A stretch of DNA of 64,000 bases from Botryosphaeria dothidea (Eukaryota; Ascomycota; Dothideomycetes; Botryosphaeriales; Botryosphaeriaceae), in the NCBI GenBank assembly GCA_011503125.2, contig WWBZ02000051.1, positions 2,976,001 through 3,040,000 of the forward strand. The letters run 5' to 3'. Under the pieces are notes generated by a model that saw nothing but the letters and a program-made list of their open reading frames with translations, was not told the origin of the DNA and ran no database searches. Position numbers and translations under genes: made by a program. Each line of letters starts with the position of its first letter. Position 1 is the first letter of the stretch. Positions 10,221 through 21,614 of this stretch are shown here, piece after piece.

Positions 10221-11154
10221 ATGAGTCCCACTGCTATTGAGGTCGTCACACCTACAGCTGAGCCCAAGCGGCGAGAAGCTGGCAAAAATGGAACACCACT
10301 GGAAATCATGTCCCACGGCCCGCTAGCGCTGACAGGCATCCCCAATTTTACCTCACAAGAGGGAAAGAGACGGTGGCAGCTCGAGCACATGGCAGGTGCC
10401 TTTCGTATTTTTGGGCGGCACGGCTACGCGGAAGGCATGGCCGGGCACATCAGCGTGCGGGATCCGATTTTACCTAACGCTTTCTGGATCAACCCTCTCG
10501 GCGTGCACTTTAGCCTCCTGAGAGCCTCGGACATGATGCTGCTTGACATGGACACGGGGGAAGTCCTCATTGGCGGCGCCACCGGCAGACCTGCGAATGC
10601 TACCGGCTATCTCATCCACCGCGCCGTCCACATGGCTCGGCCAGATGTCCATGCGGTGTGCCATGCGCATCCTCCGCACGGTAGGGCTTGGTCGTCCTTT
10701 GCACGACCGCTGGAGATGCTCAATCAGGATGTCTGTAACCTCTTCGGCGCGCAAGCGGTCTATGCTGAGTACGGCGGACTTGCGGTGGGCGGAGATGAGG
10801 GTATGAAGATCGCCAAGGCCCTGGGACAGAACAAGGCGTGCATTCTCATGAACCACGGCCTTCTAACCGTTGGCACCACCGTCGACGAAGCTGCGTACCT
10901 GTTTCGCCTGATGGAGAACAGCTGCCAGGTGCAACTTCTTGCCGAAGCTGCGGCCGCGAATGGCCTCCAGAAGAAGATCATCTCAGATGAAGAAGCTCTG
11001 AACAACTTCAACTTGACGAGCGAAGCAGTAAGTCTTGCACAAGTCCACCTTTTTCTATCGCATTCTCAACAAATGACAGAACAATCTGTATTGCGAGTTT
11101 CAACCCGAATACGAGCTGGAAGTGCGCCTTTCAGGCGGTGATCTCCTCGACTGA
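10221..11154 (+). CDS. Class II aldolase/adducin-domain protein
   Basis: There are two exons, 10221-11027 and 11080-11154 (intron GTAAGT...ACAG); the protein has 293 aa. The zinc-site motifs of class II aldolases are present: HAHPPHGRAWS with the HxH pair in the middle and MNHGLLTVG further on. EHMAGAFRIFGRHGYAEGMAGHISVRD is the usual N-terminal core of the fungal family (given here as adjoining short motifs EHMAGAFRIFGR and EGMAGHISVRD). Family members cleave or epimerise sugar phosphates, or act as decarboxylase/aldolase-like enzymes; many fungal ones are uncharacterised. The divergent promoter with a 2OG oxygenase suggests shared control. A carbon-carbon bond step on a hydroxylated intermediate is possible but not shown. 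Confidence 0.85.
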
Positions 11155-11456
11155 GATGCTGGGCGGGCAAAAGAGCGACGTGGAGGACGACGTGCTAGAT
11201 AGGAGAATGAAAATTGATGACTTTGCACCCTTTTGGTTCCATTTTGCTATCGTTCAGCAACAGAGGTTGTGAGTGAAGCTTGCGGCTCCACAGACGCAGT
11301 GACGCTTGTGTGGAGAACAGTCAGCAGAGCCTTTTGCAGACATGCATGTCAGCGATGTTTGACTTCGGCTCAGCAAGCTCAAGAGCATAAGAACGGGCCG
11401 AGCTCAACGACGGTTGCAGTGGCAGGCAACCAGCAAACCTCGAGGGTATTGTAATC
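11155..11456 (+). promoter_or_regulatory. Upstream region of oxygenase 2, with TGCATGTCAG site
   Basis: This 302-bp gap upstream of the oxygenase start codon at 11457 contains TGCATGTCAG at 11343-11352, embedded in the perfect 12-bp palindrome GACATGCATGTC (11339-11350). No gene was found here. Confidence 0.55.
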
Positions 11457-12605
11457 ATGGCCTTTCGCGTACTCGACGGCAAGAAGCTGGCATTCGGCTC
11501 AGCACAAGACAAGGTGGACTTCTGCGAGGCTCTGGTGGACGGTTTCAGCCAGCAGGGGTTGGTGAAGTTGGTGAACCACGGCATCTCAGACAGCGACATC
11601 GAAAAGGCATTCGAATGGGTAAGAAATGGATGCAGCTGGCAGACGCACGGGCTGACGGGCGGCATAGAGCAAGCGGTTCTTTGAATTGCCAGATCATGTC
11701 AAAGAGAGCATACGTCACCCGCCTCAGGCGAACCCGAACCGAGGATGGACATGTCCAGGGTGAGTGGGCCGCAGAGCGTATCATGCTGTCCAGTTGCTCA
11801 TATCCATCCAGACAGGAGAAGTCGTGGGCCATCACAGACTTTGAAAAAGGGGCGCAAAAGACAGCAGCCAGACGGTTTGACCTCAAAGTAGGCAGTCCTG
11901 TAGAGAGTGGAGGATAAAGCTAACGCATGATAGGAATCGTTCGACATGGGGGCGGCAAACGACGCACTGTACGCAAACATGTGGCCTCCAGAAGACGAGT
12001 TGCCGGGTCTTCGAGGGTTTCTGGAGCGATTCTACGGAGCGTGCCAGGAGGTTCACATGCGGATCCTAGAGGCTTTAGAGCAGGGGCTCCGTGCGCGCGG
12101 GATCGATGTGGACCTCGTAGGGCGGTGTCGCGAAAACGTGAGCGAGCTGCGGCTCAACTACTATCCGCCAGTGAAGGTTGAGGAGCTGCGTCGCGGAAAC
12201 CTGTCGCGCATCTCGGAGCACACGGACTTTGGAACGGTGACGCTGCTGCTGCAGGACAGGGTGGGTGGGCTCGAAGTGGAGGATCAGTCGAACCTTGGAC
12301 AGTACGTGTCGGTGGAGGCGGACAGCAAGACGGAAATGCTGGTCAACATCGGGGACAGCCTGCAGCGGATCACCAACGACGTGCTGACGTCAGTCAGCCA
12401 TCGGGTGACGGTACCGCAGGCGGAGCGCGAGCGCGAGGCCGGAGAGCTAGCGGCGCGGTACTCACTGGTCTACTTTGCCAAATTCTCGCGCGACGTGTCG
12501 CTGCGGCCATTGGCAGCCTTCGTCGACGCGGAGCGGCCGCCCAAGTACCCAGACATGACGGCGTACGAGTGGAACCAGGTGAAGCTGCAGAGGATATATG
12601 GGTGA
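11457..12605 (+). CDS. Isopenicillin N synthase-like 2OG-Fe(II) oxygenase, paralogue 2
   Basis: There are four exons, 11457-11618, 11668-11759, 11812-11887 and 11934-12605; the protein has 333 aa. The 54-codon first exon ends in AFEW at the same place as in paralogue 1, and the later introns fall at equivalent sites (after the NRGW..PGQEK region and before ESFDMG). The iron site is SEHTDFGTV (His206, Asp208), SHRVTVP (His266) and ARYS (Arg285). It is closest in layout and motif to the gene at 8913-10038, so the pair probably arose by duplication. Its tailoring substrate is unknown. Confidence 0.9.
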
Positions 12606-12910
12606 TAAGATAGAGACAGAGCGATGTAGAAATGAGATGAAAGCTCGCGAATTGACGCGACGCGACGCACTACCTATACGAGTGCTAGCCGAATGCAGCT
12701 TGGTGAAACACCAATGAACGCCTTTCTCCCTCCAATGCTTTCGCCCTCTGAAGTCCAGCTCCGTCTTTCCAACACTCGGCCTCTTCTGTTCCATCTCGGT
12801 CTTTTTACGACTTTGTCTTCTGTGCGTCCAAACCCAACCCCCGTATCTTTTCCCGCGCAACCAAACACGCCGACGTCGTTTCCCGCCGGCACGACCCGGA
12901 TGTCTTGCAG

Positions 12911-13883
12911 CTACAGCGCCCAATCGCGCGCCAACAACAGGCGTGCAGTTGAATCGTCCCCGGACTCAGCCGCACGATGCAGCGGCGTCCAGCCCTCGCC
13001 GTCAACCGCATCAACATCAGCTCCGTGTTCCAGCAGCACCCGTGCCAGCCGCTCGTGTCCATGATGCGCCGCCACGTGCAACGCCGTCTGCCCGTTGCTA
13101 TCGCGTTCGTTAGGCCCCGCTCCATGCTCCAGCAGCACTCGCGCGAGCCGGTCATGCCCTTGTCGCGTCGCAATATGCAGCGCTGTCGTCCACTGCGTCT
13201 CCGTGCCTGCTCGCGCCTGTGCTTGGGTTCGAAACGGCCGAACTGCCGGCGCCGACACGGATCCGCAGCTTCCTAACCTCCCACTAGAAGAATGCGACGG
13301 GGAAGGCGAGGGAAGAAGGCCCGGTGCCCAAGCGGCACTACCGGCACTTTGTGACGCTTGGGCTGCCGTCTCCAGCGCCAGCCCTGTCCCCGGCGGCTCG
13401 GCGCGCGTCCCGCATCCCGACCAGAGATCACTCCCGCTTCCCGGTGTCGCCATCCCATGCGGCATGAAGTCGATGAAATCTTCGATGCATAGCTGCTCGG
13501 AGCCTGCCAGCGGCTCGTGTCCCTGCTCCGCCGGCCGTGCTTCCTCCTGGTGCTCCTGGTTCTCTTCCTGGACTTGCCCTTGCCCCTGCATCTCAACCGC
13601 ACCCGGCGGACTGAAGTTCTCAAGGCTTTCCATCTGCTCTCGCTGCACGCTGTCTTGTCCTCGCCCTTGTTCTTGCTGTTTCTGCTGTTGCTCGCGCACC
13701 CGTTTCCCTAATCGCATTATTAGCAGCCTGCCGTAGGACACTGCCGCTGGATCACTCACGATGGTTTCTCTGTGCAAAACGGTTCTGTATCCGCCGCCGC
13801 TGAGCTGCCGACTGCATCCCCCACATACTGCATTCTTCGGGCGCCATCACTTGATCTTGCTGCTGCTGCATTGTGTCTTCCAT
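12911..13883 (-). CDS. bANK-type pathway regulator (bZIP basic region plus ankyrin repeats)
   Basis: There are two exons, 13883-13760 and 13707-12911; the protein has 306 aa. Exon 1 encodes residues 1-41 with QRRRIQNRFAQRNH, and the splice completes it as a bZIP basic region (NxxAQ..R core) followed by RKRVREQQQ. There is no leucine-zipper heptad; a Gln-rich and then disordered stretch follows. About three ankyrin repeats occupy residues 215-300 (TALHIATRQGHDRLARVLLEHGA, TALHVAAHHGHERL, TPLHRAAESGDD, quoted as fragments). This combination defines bANK proteins such as ToxE (HC-toxin) and Aps2 (apicidin), which switch on their own NRPS clusters. It is very likely the cluster-specific activator. 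The TGACRTGCA half-sites in neighbouring promoters are its candidate targets; none was seen in its own 606-bp upstream gap. Confidence 0.9.
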
Positions 13884-14489
13884 GCTAATCGGTCCTCCAG
13901 GAAGGTCTACTTATGTTATGTGACCACAGAAACCTTATGGCTCTCGGTCTATTAGCCGGCGTGGCGTGTACGGCTTGGTGGCCCACTGGCTATCTCTCCA
14001 GTTGGACCAAATTTCTTTCCACGAAACATGGTTCAGCGACTCGCCAAACTTTGCTTTCCTCGTACATGTGCCTTCAAACTCGACGACCCTGAATGACTCG
14101 TGCAGACAAGCAAACTTTCTGGCCGAGCGGTGAGCCTATAGCTCGGACGGTGCGGCAATGACGCAGATTTAAGGAAGCGCGGCTGAGCGGCCGGCCAGTA
14201 GCCGCGCCTCGATAGCCGCATGTCCCCGCCTTCGTGTCATGATCATTGACGCGTTAGGCGGACAGCAGAACCTAGCAACTAACAACCCGCTTCCTCTTCG
14301 GCCGGAGCAGCGAGTGTCAGCCTCAAGGTCTCCCTTAGCTGTTGACTCGGTTCTAGAGCCCAGGCGATCCACCCACATATTCGGGTCTGGCAAAAAAAGA
14401 AATTCGCTAATCTCTAGATTCGACTGAGTAGCTCAAGCTTGCGGGGAAGAGTCCGAGTCCGTCCAATGCGATTGAGGCAGAACAAACTA
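13884..14489. other. Intergenic, upstream of bANK gene
   Basis: This 606-bp gap is upstream of the regulator and downstream of the P450. I found no supported gene and no copy of the cluster 10-mer. Confidence 0.5.
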
Positions 14490-16099
14490 CTACCAAACCA
14501 ACTCGATGACCCCGCCCTTTACCCTGGAATTGAACCACTCCAAGGATTCTATCTTCGGCAATACCGTTGTCGCGCCATCTATAACACCTGATCTGATAAC
14601 AGCTCGGGTAGCTACATACAGCTCCATGAGAGCGAGGTTTCTAGCGACACAGGCGCGAGCACCCTTGCCAAAGGGCAGCCAATCGCGTTGCATCTCGGGT
14701 GAAGCATCCAGCCAGCGCTCCGGTCTGAATGCAAAGGGTTCTGGGAACACCTCCGGGTTGAGGTGCAGTTGGTAGGCCGAGACCCCCACACTGGTGCCGG
14801 CAGGGAACCAATACTCGCCGTGCCTGAAGCCATCCGGAGGAACAACACGAGGCAGGCGGCAGGAGATGGCCATGCTAAGACGGAGTGTCTCTTTGATGAC
14901 ACCGGATAAGTACGGTAATGTAGCAAGCTCTAACCCGTCCTTATCCGGGCCTGCCTCTTCAAGCTCGGCCCGAAGGGTCCTGTAGCTGTTCCGACCGGAT
15001 TGTTAACCCAAGTTCATCATCAACAGGAAGCCGACAAACTTACACATCAGGGCGCGCAGCCAGATACCAAATGATGGTTGCCAAGTTGTTCCCAGTCGAG
15101 TCGGTACCAGCAAACACGACGTCTTTGCACTCGGCGATGATGTTCTCCCGCGATAAACCACAGGCCAACAACCGCGCGGGGTAGCTAGTATTTGTTGAGT
15201 GCTGCTCTTTCTCGCCTATCGCATCATCTACGAGGCGGCACAGAAACCGATCAACAGCTGCGGCGGACGCCATGGTGGCCCGACGTTCACGCTCACAGCC
15301 TGGCAGAGGCAGCTGTTGAAGGTGCTCGACGGTCCACCACAAAGCTGGTCCAACATTGAAGAAGCGGCTCATGGCGACGAAACTGTCAACAAACGGTGAT
15401 ACTGACAATGGCTGGTCCACTGCCTCATCGAGCCCGCCATACGACCGGCCCAACACATACGCTGATACGGCGTCGACGGCTGCGGAATCAGACAGGAAGT
15501 TGTCAGCCAACACGTCGATAGCCTTGATTAGAGCGCTTACCATATGACCGGGTCAGATCCAGTACGTCCACTGGCACATCAGGACCATGGCGCTTCTTTG
15601 CGTCAACCAGTCGTGCCACCGTTCTCTCAGCGCAGTCCCTGATAACCGTGGTCGCTCCCGCTACTGCCGCATGCGAGAACATCGACTGTACGGCCTTAAG
15701 ACGAGCGGCGCGCCGATCCAGGGACAACGTTGTGAATATGGTAGCATGGCTATCGATGTCGAAGGTCCGGTATGACTTTGCCTTCGCAAAGCCTCCACGC
15801 TCCATGTAGATGGGCCACAGTGCGGCCCCGTCGGCGATGTCAACTTCATTTGGCGCAACACGCACCACAGGGCCGTACTTTGCGTGCAGATCCCGGATAG
15901 CAGCACATTGAGTCCCCTTCCAAGAGTGATAGTGCAACCACAGGGGAGTCCAGGCACAGATTCGTGGTCCAGGGATACCGCGCAACGGGTCACGCAAACC
16001 GCGTGCAATGCCAATGAGGGCGGCTAAGGAAAGGAAGAGCAGGCCGGAAACCAAGCCCCAGTCAGGCTCGAGGTCCAAACCGGCTCGGATGAAGCCCAT
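14490..16099 (-). CDS. Cytochrome P450 monooxygenase
   Basis: There are three exons, 16099-15541, 15479-15044 and 14985-14490; the protein has 496 aa, normal for a microsomal fungal P450. The open frame reaches further upstream (16168), but without an ATG, so the ATG at 16099 is the start. Residues 15-35 (GLVSGLLFLSLAALIGIA) form the ER membrane anchor, followed by the Pro hinge RGIPGP. The I-helix is FAGTDSTGNN, the ExxR motif is KETLR, and the heme loop is FGKGARACVARN with Cys444 as iron ligand. It is one of several oxidising enzymes in the cluster and probably hydroxylates or oxidises the peptide or a building block; the substrate is unknown. Confidence 0.92.
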
Positions 16100-16229
16100 G
16101 GCAAGAGTCAGGAAGAGATTCCAAGAATAAAGAAGAGAAAAGGGGCGAGCTGAAGAGAAAGCAAGCAACAGCGATGTGCCGTTCCGTCATGACTCCTTTG
16201 CGGCTTTTTATTCCACATTACCTGGCGCG

Positions 16230-16239
16230 CTGACATGCA
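16230..16239 (-). promoter_or_regulatory. TGCAYGTCAG site upstream of the P450
   Basis: The sequence CTGACATGCA is the reverse complement of TGCATGTCAG. It lies 131 bp upstream of the P450 start codon, in the 235-bp gap behind the 3' end of the next gene. Confidence 0.6.
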
Positions 16240-16334
16240 TAAACTCAATCTTCTTTGATATCTCCCTATGGAAACGAACTGCACGGCATTTGCTCCGCCC
16301 CTTTCCCTGTCTTCGAGACTCCATGAGGATAGCC

Positions 16335-17466
16335 TTAGCCAGGATAATGCGCCTTGTTGCGCCGACTCTGATACTCCAGCGCTGTGATGTCCTCATACAC
16401 CGGCTTCTCTCCCTCCCGCACAAACTCCGGCATTGGTCCCACCGACACGTCTCGGTCCGCCTTGCAGAAGAACACCAGGCTCGTCCGCTCGGGCGCCAGG
16501 CCGCTCTCGTCCAGCTCCTGCGCCTGCGGGCGCGCGACCCGGTGCAGGCACGCCCGCACCTCGTCGTTGGTCCACCGCTGCAGCGTCTCGGCCGCCTGCA
16601 CCACGACGTCCGTCGGCGACGTGAAGCCCACCGGCTCGAACGCGCCTTCGCCCTTCGCGCGGTCCTCGTACTCCAGCCCGCCCACCGTGCCCGGGAAGAC
16701 GAGCGTGATGATGCCGAAGTCGCGGTGCGGCCACGCGCGCCCCACGTCGCCTGCCTCCAGCAGCTTGGCGTCCACGGCCGGGTAGTAGTTGCTGCGCGCC
16801 GTGCTGGCGGCGTGCGAGCACCGGGCCGCGAAGGCGTCGTCGGCGTGGAGGCTGCGGGCGCGAGCGAGGCTCGTGAGGAGGAGCGTGCAGAGGGAGGCGC
16901 ATGATGTGAAGAAGGCCTCCATGGTGCGGCGGTGCTCAGGGAGAATGGTCTCCGGCAGCCACTTGTTTGGGAATTGCTTGTCTGTCACGTCGCCGACGTC
17001 GATGCTCTCCTGTGGATTTTTGAGTTCTGTTAATGAGGTGTGTGACGTAGGGAGAGGCGAAGGAGAGAGGTCGGCGCACTCTTGCGTCCCCGTGCTTGGG
17101 CGCTGGTCCCCCGGACTTGGCGCTCTCGAGGTACCATGTCTTTTCCTCGCCAGCGACGCTGTAGCCGCGCTGTTGGGCTTGGGCTGGGTCGTTGGCGATT
17201 TGTTGCTTGACCTCGGCGGGGAGGTGGAAGAAGTCCTTGCACTTCAATCGGGAAGCGTCAAATCAGCAATTGAAAGGGCCATTCTCCAAGATCTGCTTGC
17301 GTACTGTCTGGAAAGTTCTCTCTATCTGGTTGTCTGGAATTGTGGTGTTTGACAGCTTCACTGCCCCATCACGGACGAAAGCGGACAGCAGTTCCTGGTC
17401 AAAGGCTGCCAATTCTTCAGCAGTGCCGCTGTGAAGGGCGCGAGCATCAAGCACGGGGAGAGGCAT
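16335..17466 (-). CDS. Isopenicillin N synthase-like 2OG-Fe(II) oxygenase, paralogue 3
   Basis: There are three exons, 17466-17305, 17241-17080 and 17009-16335; the protein has 332 aa. The first exon again has 54 codons (ending TFQT, phase 0), and the last junction falls before ESIDVGD as in the other paralogues, but the middle intron of paralogues 1 and 2 is absent. The iron site is WPHRDFGII (His203, Asp205), LHRVARP (His264) and ERTS (Arg283). The PHxD form and two-intron layout pair it with the gene at 26384. GC-rich codon use in the last exon creates long antisense open frames that are not genes. Confidence 0.9.
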
Positions 17467-18238
17467 GGCGTGTGAATGAAGTTCAAATCAAGCTGTTGAA
17501 AGTAGAGATGGAGATGTTGGATCTTGCTACGGCCAACTCACAAATCCCCTCCATTTTTATGCGATCCTGGTGGGAGACGAGGAAAGGCCAGATTTGCGTC
17601 ACGCCATCAATTCCAAGCACTATCATGATGGTGTTGCGTCCGATCAGCCACATCATGGCTCAAGGCCACCTGTGAGGCTGGGATGGATGTCACGCACTCA
17701 TGTCCGGTGCTCGTGTTGGTGCAAATAGACTTTCAACTGGCAGATTTCCCAGTCGTCGTTGGCCAGCAATGTCCTTCTAGTGGCTGAAAAGTCTCCGAAC
17801 TGATGAGTTGGTTGGCTGCAGCTGACAGGAAAGGTGCACGGCATTGGGCCCGCAAGGCACACCGCCGCAGACTGGGGAGTGACAACAACTCCGAATGGAC
17901 TAACGATGGAGCAACGCGGCGCCGGAGGGAGATGGCACTGATCATTCGGGGGTTCGTGCTGCTTTCAAGTGGCCAAAGCCGCCGCGGTAGCACTTCACGA
18001 GGGAAGAGCAATGATGTAGTGCTGGTGGACGAGCAGCACGATGTCCTCCTACTCCGGGGGCCGTATTTTGAGAATATAAGAAGGGGTTCTGTGGTGCGCT
18101 GTTGAGGGCACATCGATCATTACAGCCAGCTTCACACTCACTTTGATTCATACCACAGCTGCTCAACTACACTCTTTCAAACCATACCAGCATATCCATA
18201 TCTCAATTCAGACTACAAATCCCATTCACGCCACAATC
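17467..18238. promoter_or_regulatory. Divergent promoter of oxygenase 3 and isopropylmalate synthase
   Basis: In this 772-bp gap between two outward-reading genes the only cluster-motif relative is TGGATGTCA at 17684-17692, one mismatch from TGCATGTCA. A TATA-like AATATAAG lies near 18070, about 165 bp before the synthase start codon. No convincing gene is present. Confidence 0.45.
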
Positions 18239-20197
18239 ATGCCCATGTATGTCACCCGAATGTATATTTCAGCCTCTCCCACGTGTTGATGCAAGTACAG
18301 GTTGAAGGATCCTTCCGAGAAGTATGGCGCTCCCAAGCGTATCAACATCCTTGACCGGCAGTGGCCGTCAAAGTCAATCACCAAAAGGCCACGCTGGCTG
18401 TCGACAGACCTGCGTGACGGCAACCAGTCCCTTGCATATCCCATGGTGAGTAGCGCCGTTTCAGGGGCAGGCTTGAGAGTCATGACTGACATTGCGACAG
18501 ACCATGGAGCAGAAGTGGAAATACTTTCAGATGCTCGTCGGCATCGGTTTCAAGGAAATCGACGTGTCGTTTCCGAGCGCGTCAGACACCGAGTTTAACT
18601 TCACGCGGCGGCTGGTCGAGACTCCCGGGGCAACTCCTGACGATGTTTGGCTGCAGGTGCTCTCGCCATGCCGCAAGGAGCACATCCGGCGGACCGTTGA
18701 CAGCGTGACCGGAGCCAAGAAAGCCATTATCAGCCTGTACATGGGGGCCAGCGACAACTTCCTGGAGACGGTGTTCGGACTGTCCCGCGACGATGTGGTG
18801 GCGACTGCAGTCGACTGCGTGGCATACGCACGCTCCATCACCAAGGACGACCCTTCGCAGGCGGGCACCCAGTGGAACCTGGTCTTCAGCCCCGAAGCCT
18901 TCTCAGACACAGATGTCGACTTCAGCGTACGCCTGGGCGAGGCGGTGCGGCAGGCATGGGGCCCGACGGCGGACGAGCCGATGGTGCTGAACCTGCCAGC
19001 AACGGTCGAGATGGCGTCGCCCAATGTGTTTGCGGACCAGGTCGAGCTGTTCTGCCGCTCTCTGAAGGAGCCCGACACGGTGATTGTGTCGCTGCATCCT
19101 CACAACGACCGTGGGTGCGCGGTTGCAGCTGCCGAACTGGGTCTCCTGGCCGGCGCCACTCGCGTCGAGGGCTGCTTGTTTGGCAACGGCGAACGCACCG
19201 GTAACGTGGACCTGGTCACGCTCGCCCTCAACCTGTACACCCAGGGCATCAGCCCCGGTCTGGACTTCTCCGACCTGCACGCCATCCGCGCCGTCTACGA
19301 GGAGTGCACCCGCAGCCGCGTGCCCCCACGCATGCCCTACAGCGGCGACGCCGTCTTCACGGCCTACTCGGGCTCGCACCAGGACGCCATCAACAAAGGC
19401 TTCGCCCGCATCGTGCCCGGCAGCGACCGCGCCGCCCGCTGGCAGGTGCCCTACCTGGCCATCGACCCGCGCGACATCGGCGCGTCCTACGAGTCGCTCA
19501 TCCAGGTCAACTCGCAGAGCGGCAAGGGCGGCGTCGCCTGGACCCTGAGCCGCCACATCCGCCTCGACATCCCACGCGGCATGCAGATCGCCTTCTCCAA
19601 GGTCATCAAGGCCCTGTCCGACGCCCTGGCCCGCACCCTCTCGCCCGCCGAGATCACCACCGCCTTCTTCCAGACCTACTACGCCCTGTCCAAGGACCCG
19701 CGCATCACCGAGGCGCGCTGCTCGGCGGAGGGCAAGTCTACCGTCATCAACGCCACCGTCTTCTTCGACGGGCAGCACTGCCGCGTGCAAGGCCGCGGCG
19801 AGGACGTCCCTGCTGCGGTCACCGATGCCCTGGCCAACGCCGGCATCCGTGGCCTGGAGTTCGCGGTTCAGGAACGCACTCTCGTGACCGACTGCGGCGC
19901 GCTGCGGGGCATCAGCCTTGTGGAGTGCCGCGGCGCCGCTGAGCAGGGCCACGAGCAGTCCAGCTGGGGAGCCAACGCTACTGAGAATGATGGAGAGAGG
20001 TGCCTGTTGGCATGTCTGTCGGCAGCGCTGGTGAGTTTTTACCTGTATTGAATGTGGTTTTGCTGTTTACTAACATGTTACAGGCTTGCGTCAGTGCTCC
20101 ACCAAAGACACAGTCAGCCATGGACATCATGGGGAGGGACCTCAGGCTGTTGCAAAGTTTTAGGGGCAAGAACAAGACGGCAGTTGCATTCGGTTAA
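18239..20197 (+). CDS. 2-Isopropylmalate synthase homologue
   Basis: There are four exons, 18239-18246 (8 nt), 18301-18445, 18501-20030 and 20084-20197; the protein has 598 aa. It opens [12 protein letters not shown] like fungal LeuA-type synthases and has the catalytic TIM barrel with [10 protein letters not shown] near 47, the metal-binding HPHNDRG, and [13 protein letters not shown] LeuA dimer/regulatory domain follows from about residue 430. The enzyme condenses acetyl-CoA with 2-oxoisovalerate, the first step of leucine synthesis; relatives in the echinocandin cluster (HtyA) extend other 2-oxoacids. No mitochondrial presequence is evident. The last 60 residues diverge from the usual C-terminus, where leucine feedback is sensed, and the TACTAAC branch site supports the final intron. 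With the isomerase at 23657-26112 it makes a partial leucine-type elongation pathway. It is probably a dedicated copy. Confidence 0.92.
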
Positions 20198-20328
20198 AGC
20201 GATGTTTCTCTAACGACTATCTAAATGAGGAAATGGCGTTTTGGGTTTGGAGCAAAAGGTGCAGGTATAGAGATATGACCATGGATAGGCGCTTGGAGTG
20301 CCAATGACAATGACAACTATTCGTTACA

Positions 20329-21614
20329 TCAAAGCTCAGTCCTGAATTCCGTCTCGAGACCAATCGTCTGGGCGCTGTCCAGGTGGTTCTTCACCATCAG
20401 CGTCAGAATCTCGTAGCCGAGAGCGGCTGCGACAAACGCCGTGTCAGAGCCCGGAGTGTCGTACGCAGGGGCAACTTCGACAATATCGGCACCCACAATA
20501 TCGAGACCTTTGAGTCCTCGCAAGATGCGAATGAGCTCCCGTGTCGACCATCCACCCGGCTCCGGGGCGCCAGTGCCAGGAGCAAAGGCCGGATCCAGCA
20601 CGTCAATATCGATACTGATGTACGTCTTGACGCCCGGTTCGATCCTGTCCCTTATGGCCTTGACGACGCCCGAAACACCGATTTCGTCCACCGCATCTGC
20701 TGGTATTCTCACAAAGCCCAGTCCGTCGTCCGAGTCGAGATCATCGCGCGAGCCGCCGCTGAGCCGCGTGTTTATTCCGGCGTGCACGCACGAAGAGTTC
20801 CGCAGCAGGCCCTCCTGAACAGCCTTCCAGAAGACGGAGCCGTGGTTGAAGCTGGCCTGCTCAGATGGCCAGGCACTGGGATACCGATCCGGATGCAGCG
20901 TATCGAGATGAGAGTCGAAGTGCAGCAGAGCGACGGGTTCGCCGTGCACCGCACGCAGAGCACGCAGGGCGGGCAGAGCAACAAGGTGGTCGCCACCCAA
21001 AATCAACAGACGCGGTTTAGAAAGGGGTGGGACGCGGAGAGCAGCGTCGCCAGTGAATACGGCCTGCCGGTCACCAAGTTCGGTGAGCGCTGTCGTCATC
21101 TGCTCCATGGCGACTGCGTTGTCAAAAGGGGTAACGGGGACATCGCTGGCAGTACTCAGCGATTGCTCAAGTCTCAGCGGGACGGGTTCCAAAACTCACC
21201 CGCAATCAATGATACGCGCCCAAGACTCGTAGGGATTCACATTCGCCTCTGCGTGGAATCCGCGGTTCACCAGATGGCGTCCTGAGGCCGCTCTGATGGA
21301 GCGCGGGCCCATGCGGGCTCCCGGCCGAAAACTGACGGCCGTGTCGAAGGGCACGCCGATGATGCCGATGTCGAAGGTCTCTTGGGGCTGCGTCAGACAG
21401 CGCACGTGCGGCAAGTGGCCGAAGGTCGAAATGCCGGAGAAGGCCCACTGTCAGTTCCACGTATTTTGGTCAGCGGGCTCGCAGGTCATCTCTTCGGTCA
21501 TGGAGCCTTTTTACTCACGTCATAGCCCCATTTCCGCTCCAGTTCATCTTCTCGGTCTCCGCACAGCGCGTGTGGGACCAGTAGGGACAACAGTGTGGCG
21601 GCAAGACAAAACAT
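20329..21614 (-). CDS. Secreted agmatinase-like ureohydrolase
   Basis: There are three exons, 21614-21519, 21447-21200 and 21145-20329; the protein has 386 aa. Exon 1 encodes a signal peptide ([19 protein letters not shown]) and KWGYD, and the splice gives [17 protein letters not shown], the normal start of the family. Manganese-site motifs are complete: [15 protein letters not shown] and [16 protein letters not shown]. Family members hydrolyse agmatine to putrescine and urea, or act on related guanidino compounds. The signal peptide implies export or an endomembrane location. Its place between the isopropylmalate synthase and isomerase genes, with cluster motifs upstream, ties it to the cluster. 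The true guanidino substrate, possibly an arginine-derived part of the peptide, is unknown. Confidence 0.92.

Noticed and set aside
16100..16168. 23-codon N-terminal extension of the P450
   Set aside because: It begins at TTG and an in-frame stop lies just upstream; the ATG at 16099 gives a normal anchor and hinge.
18903..19952. 349-codon open frame opposite the isopropylmalate synthase
   Set aside because: It is an antisense shadow, rich in Gly/Asp/Val/Ala from GC-biased codons of the real gene.
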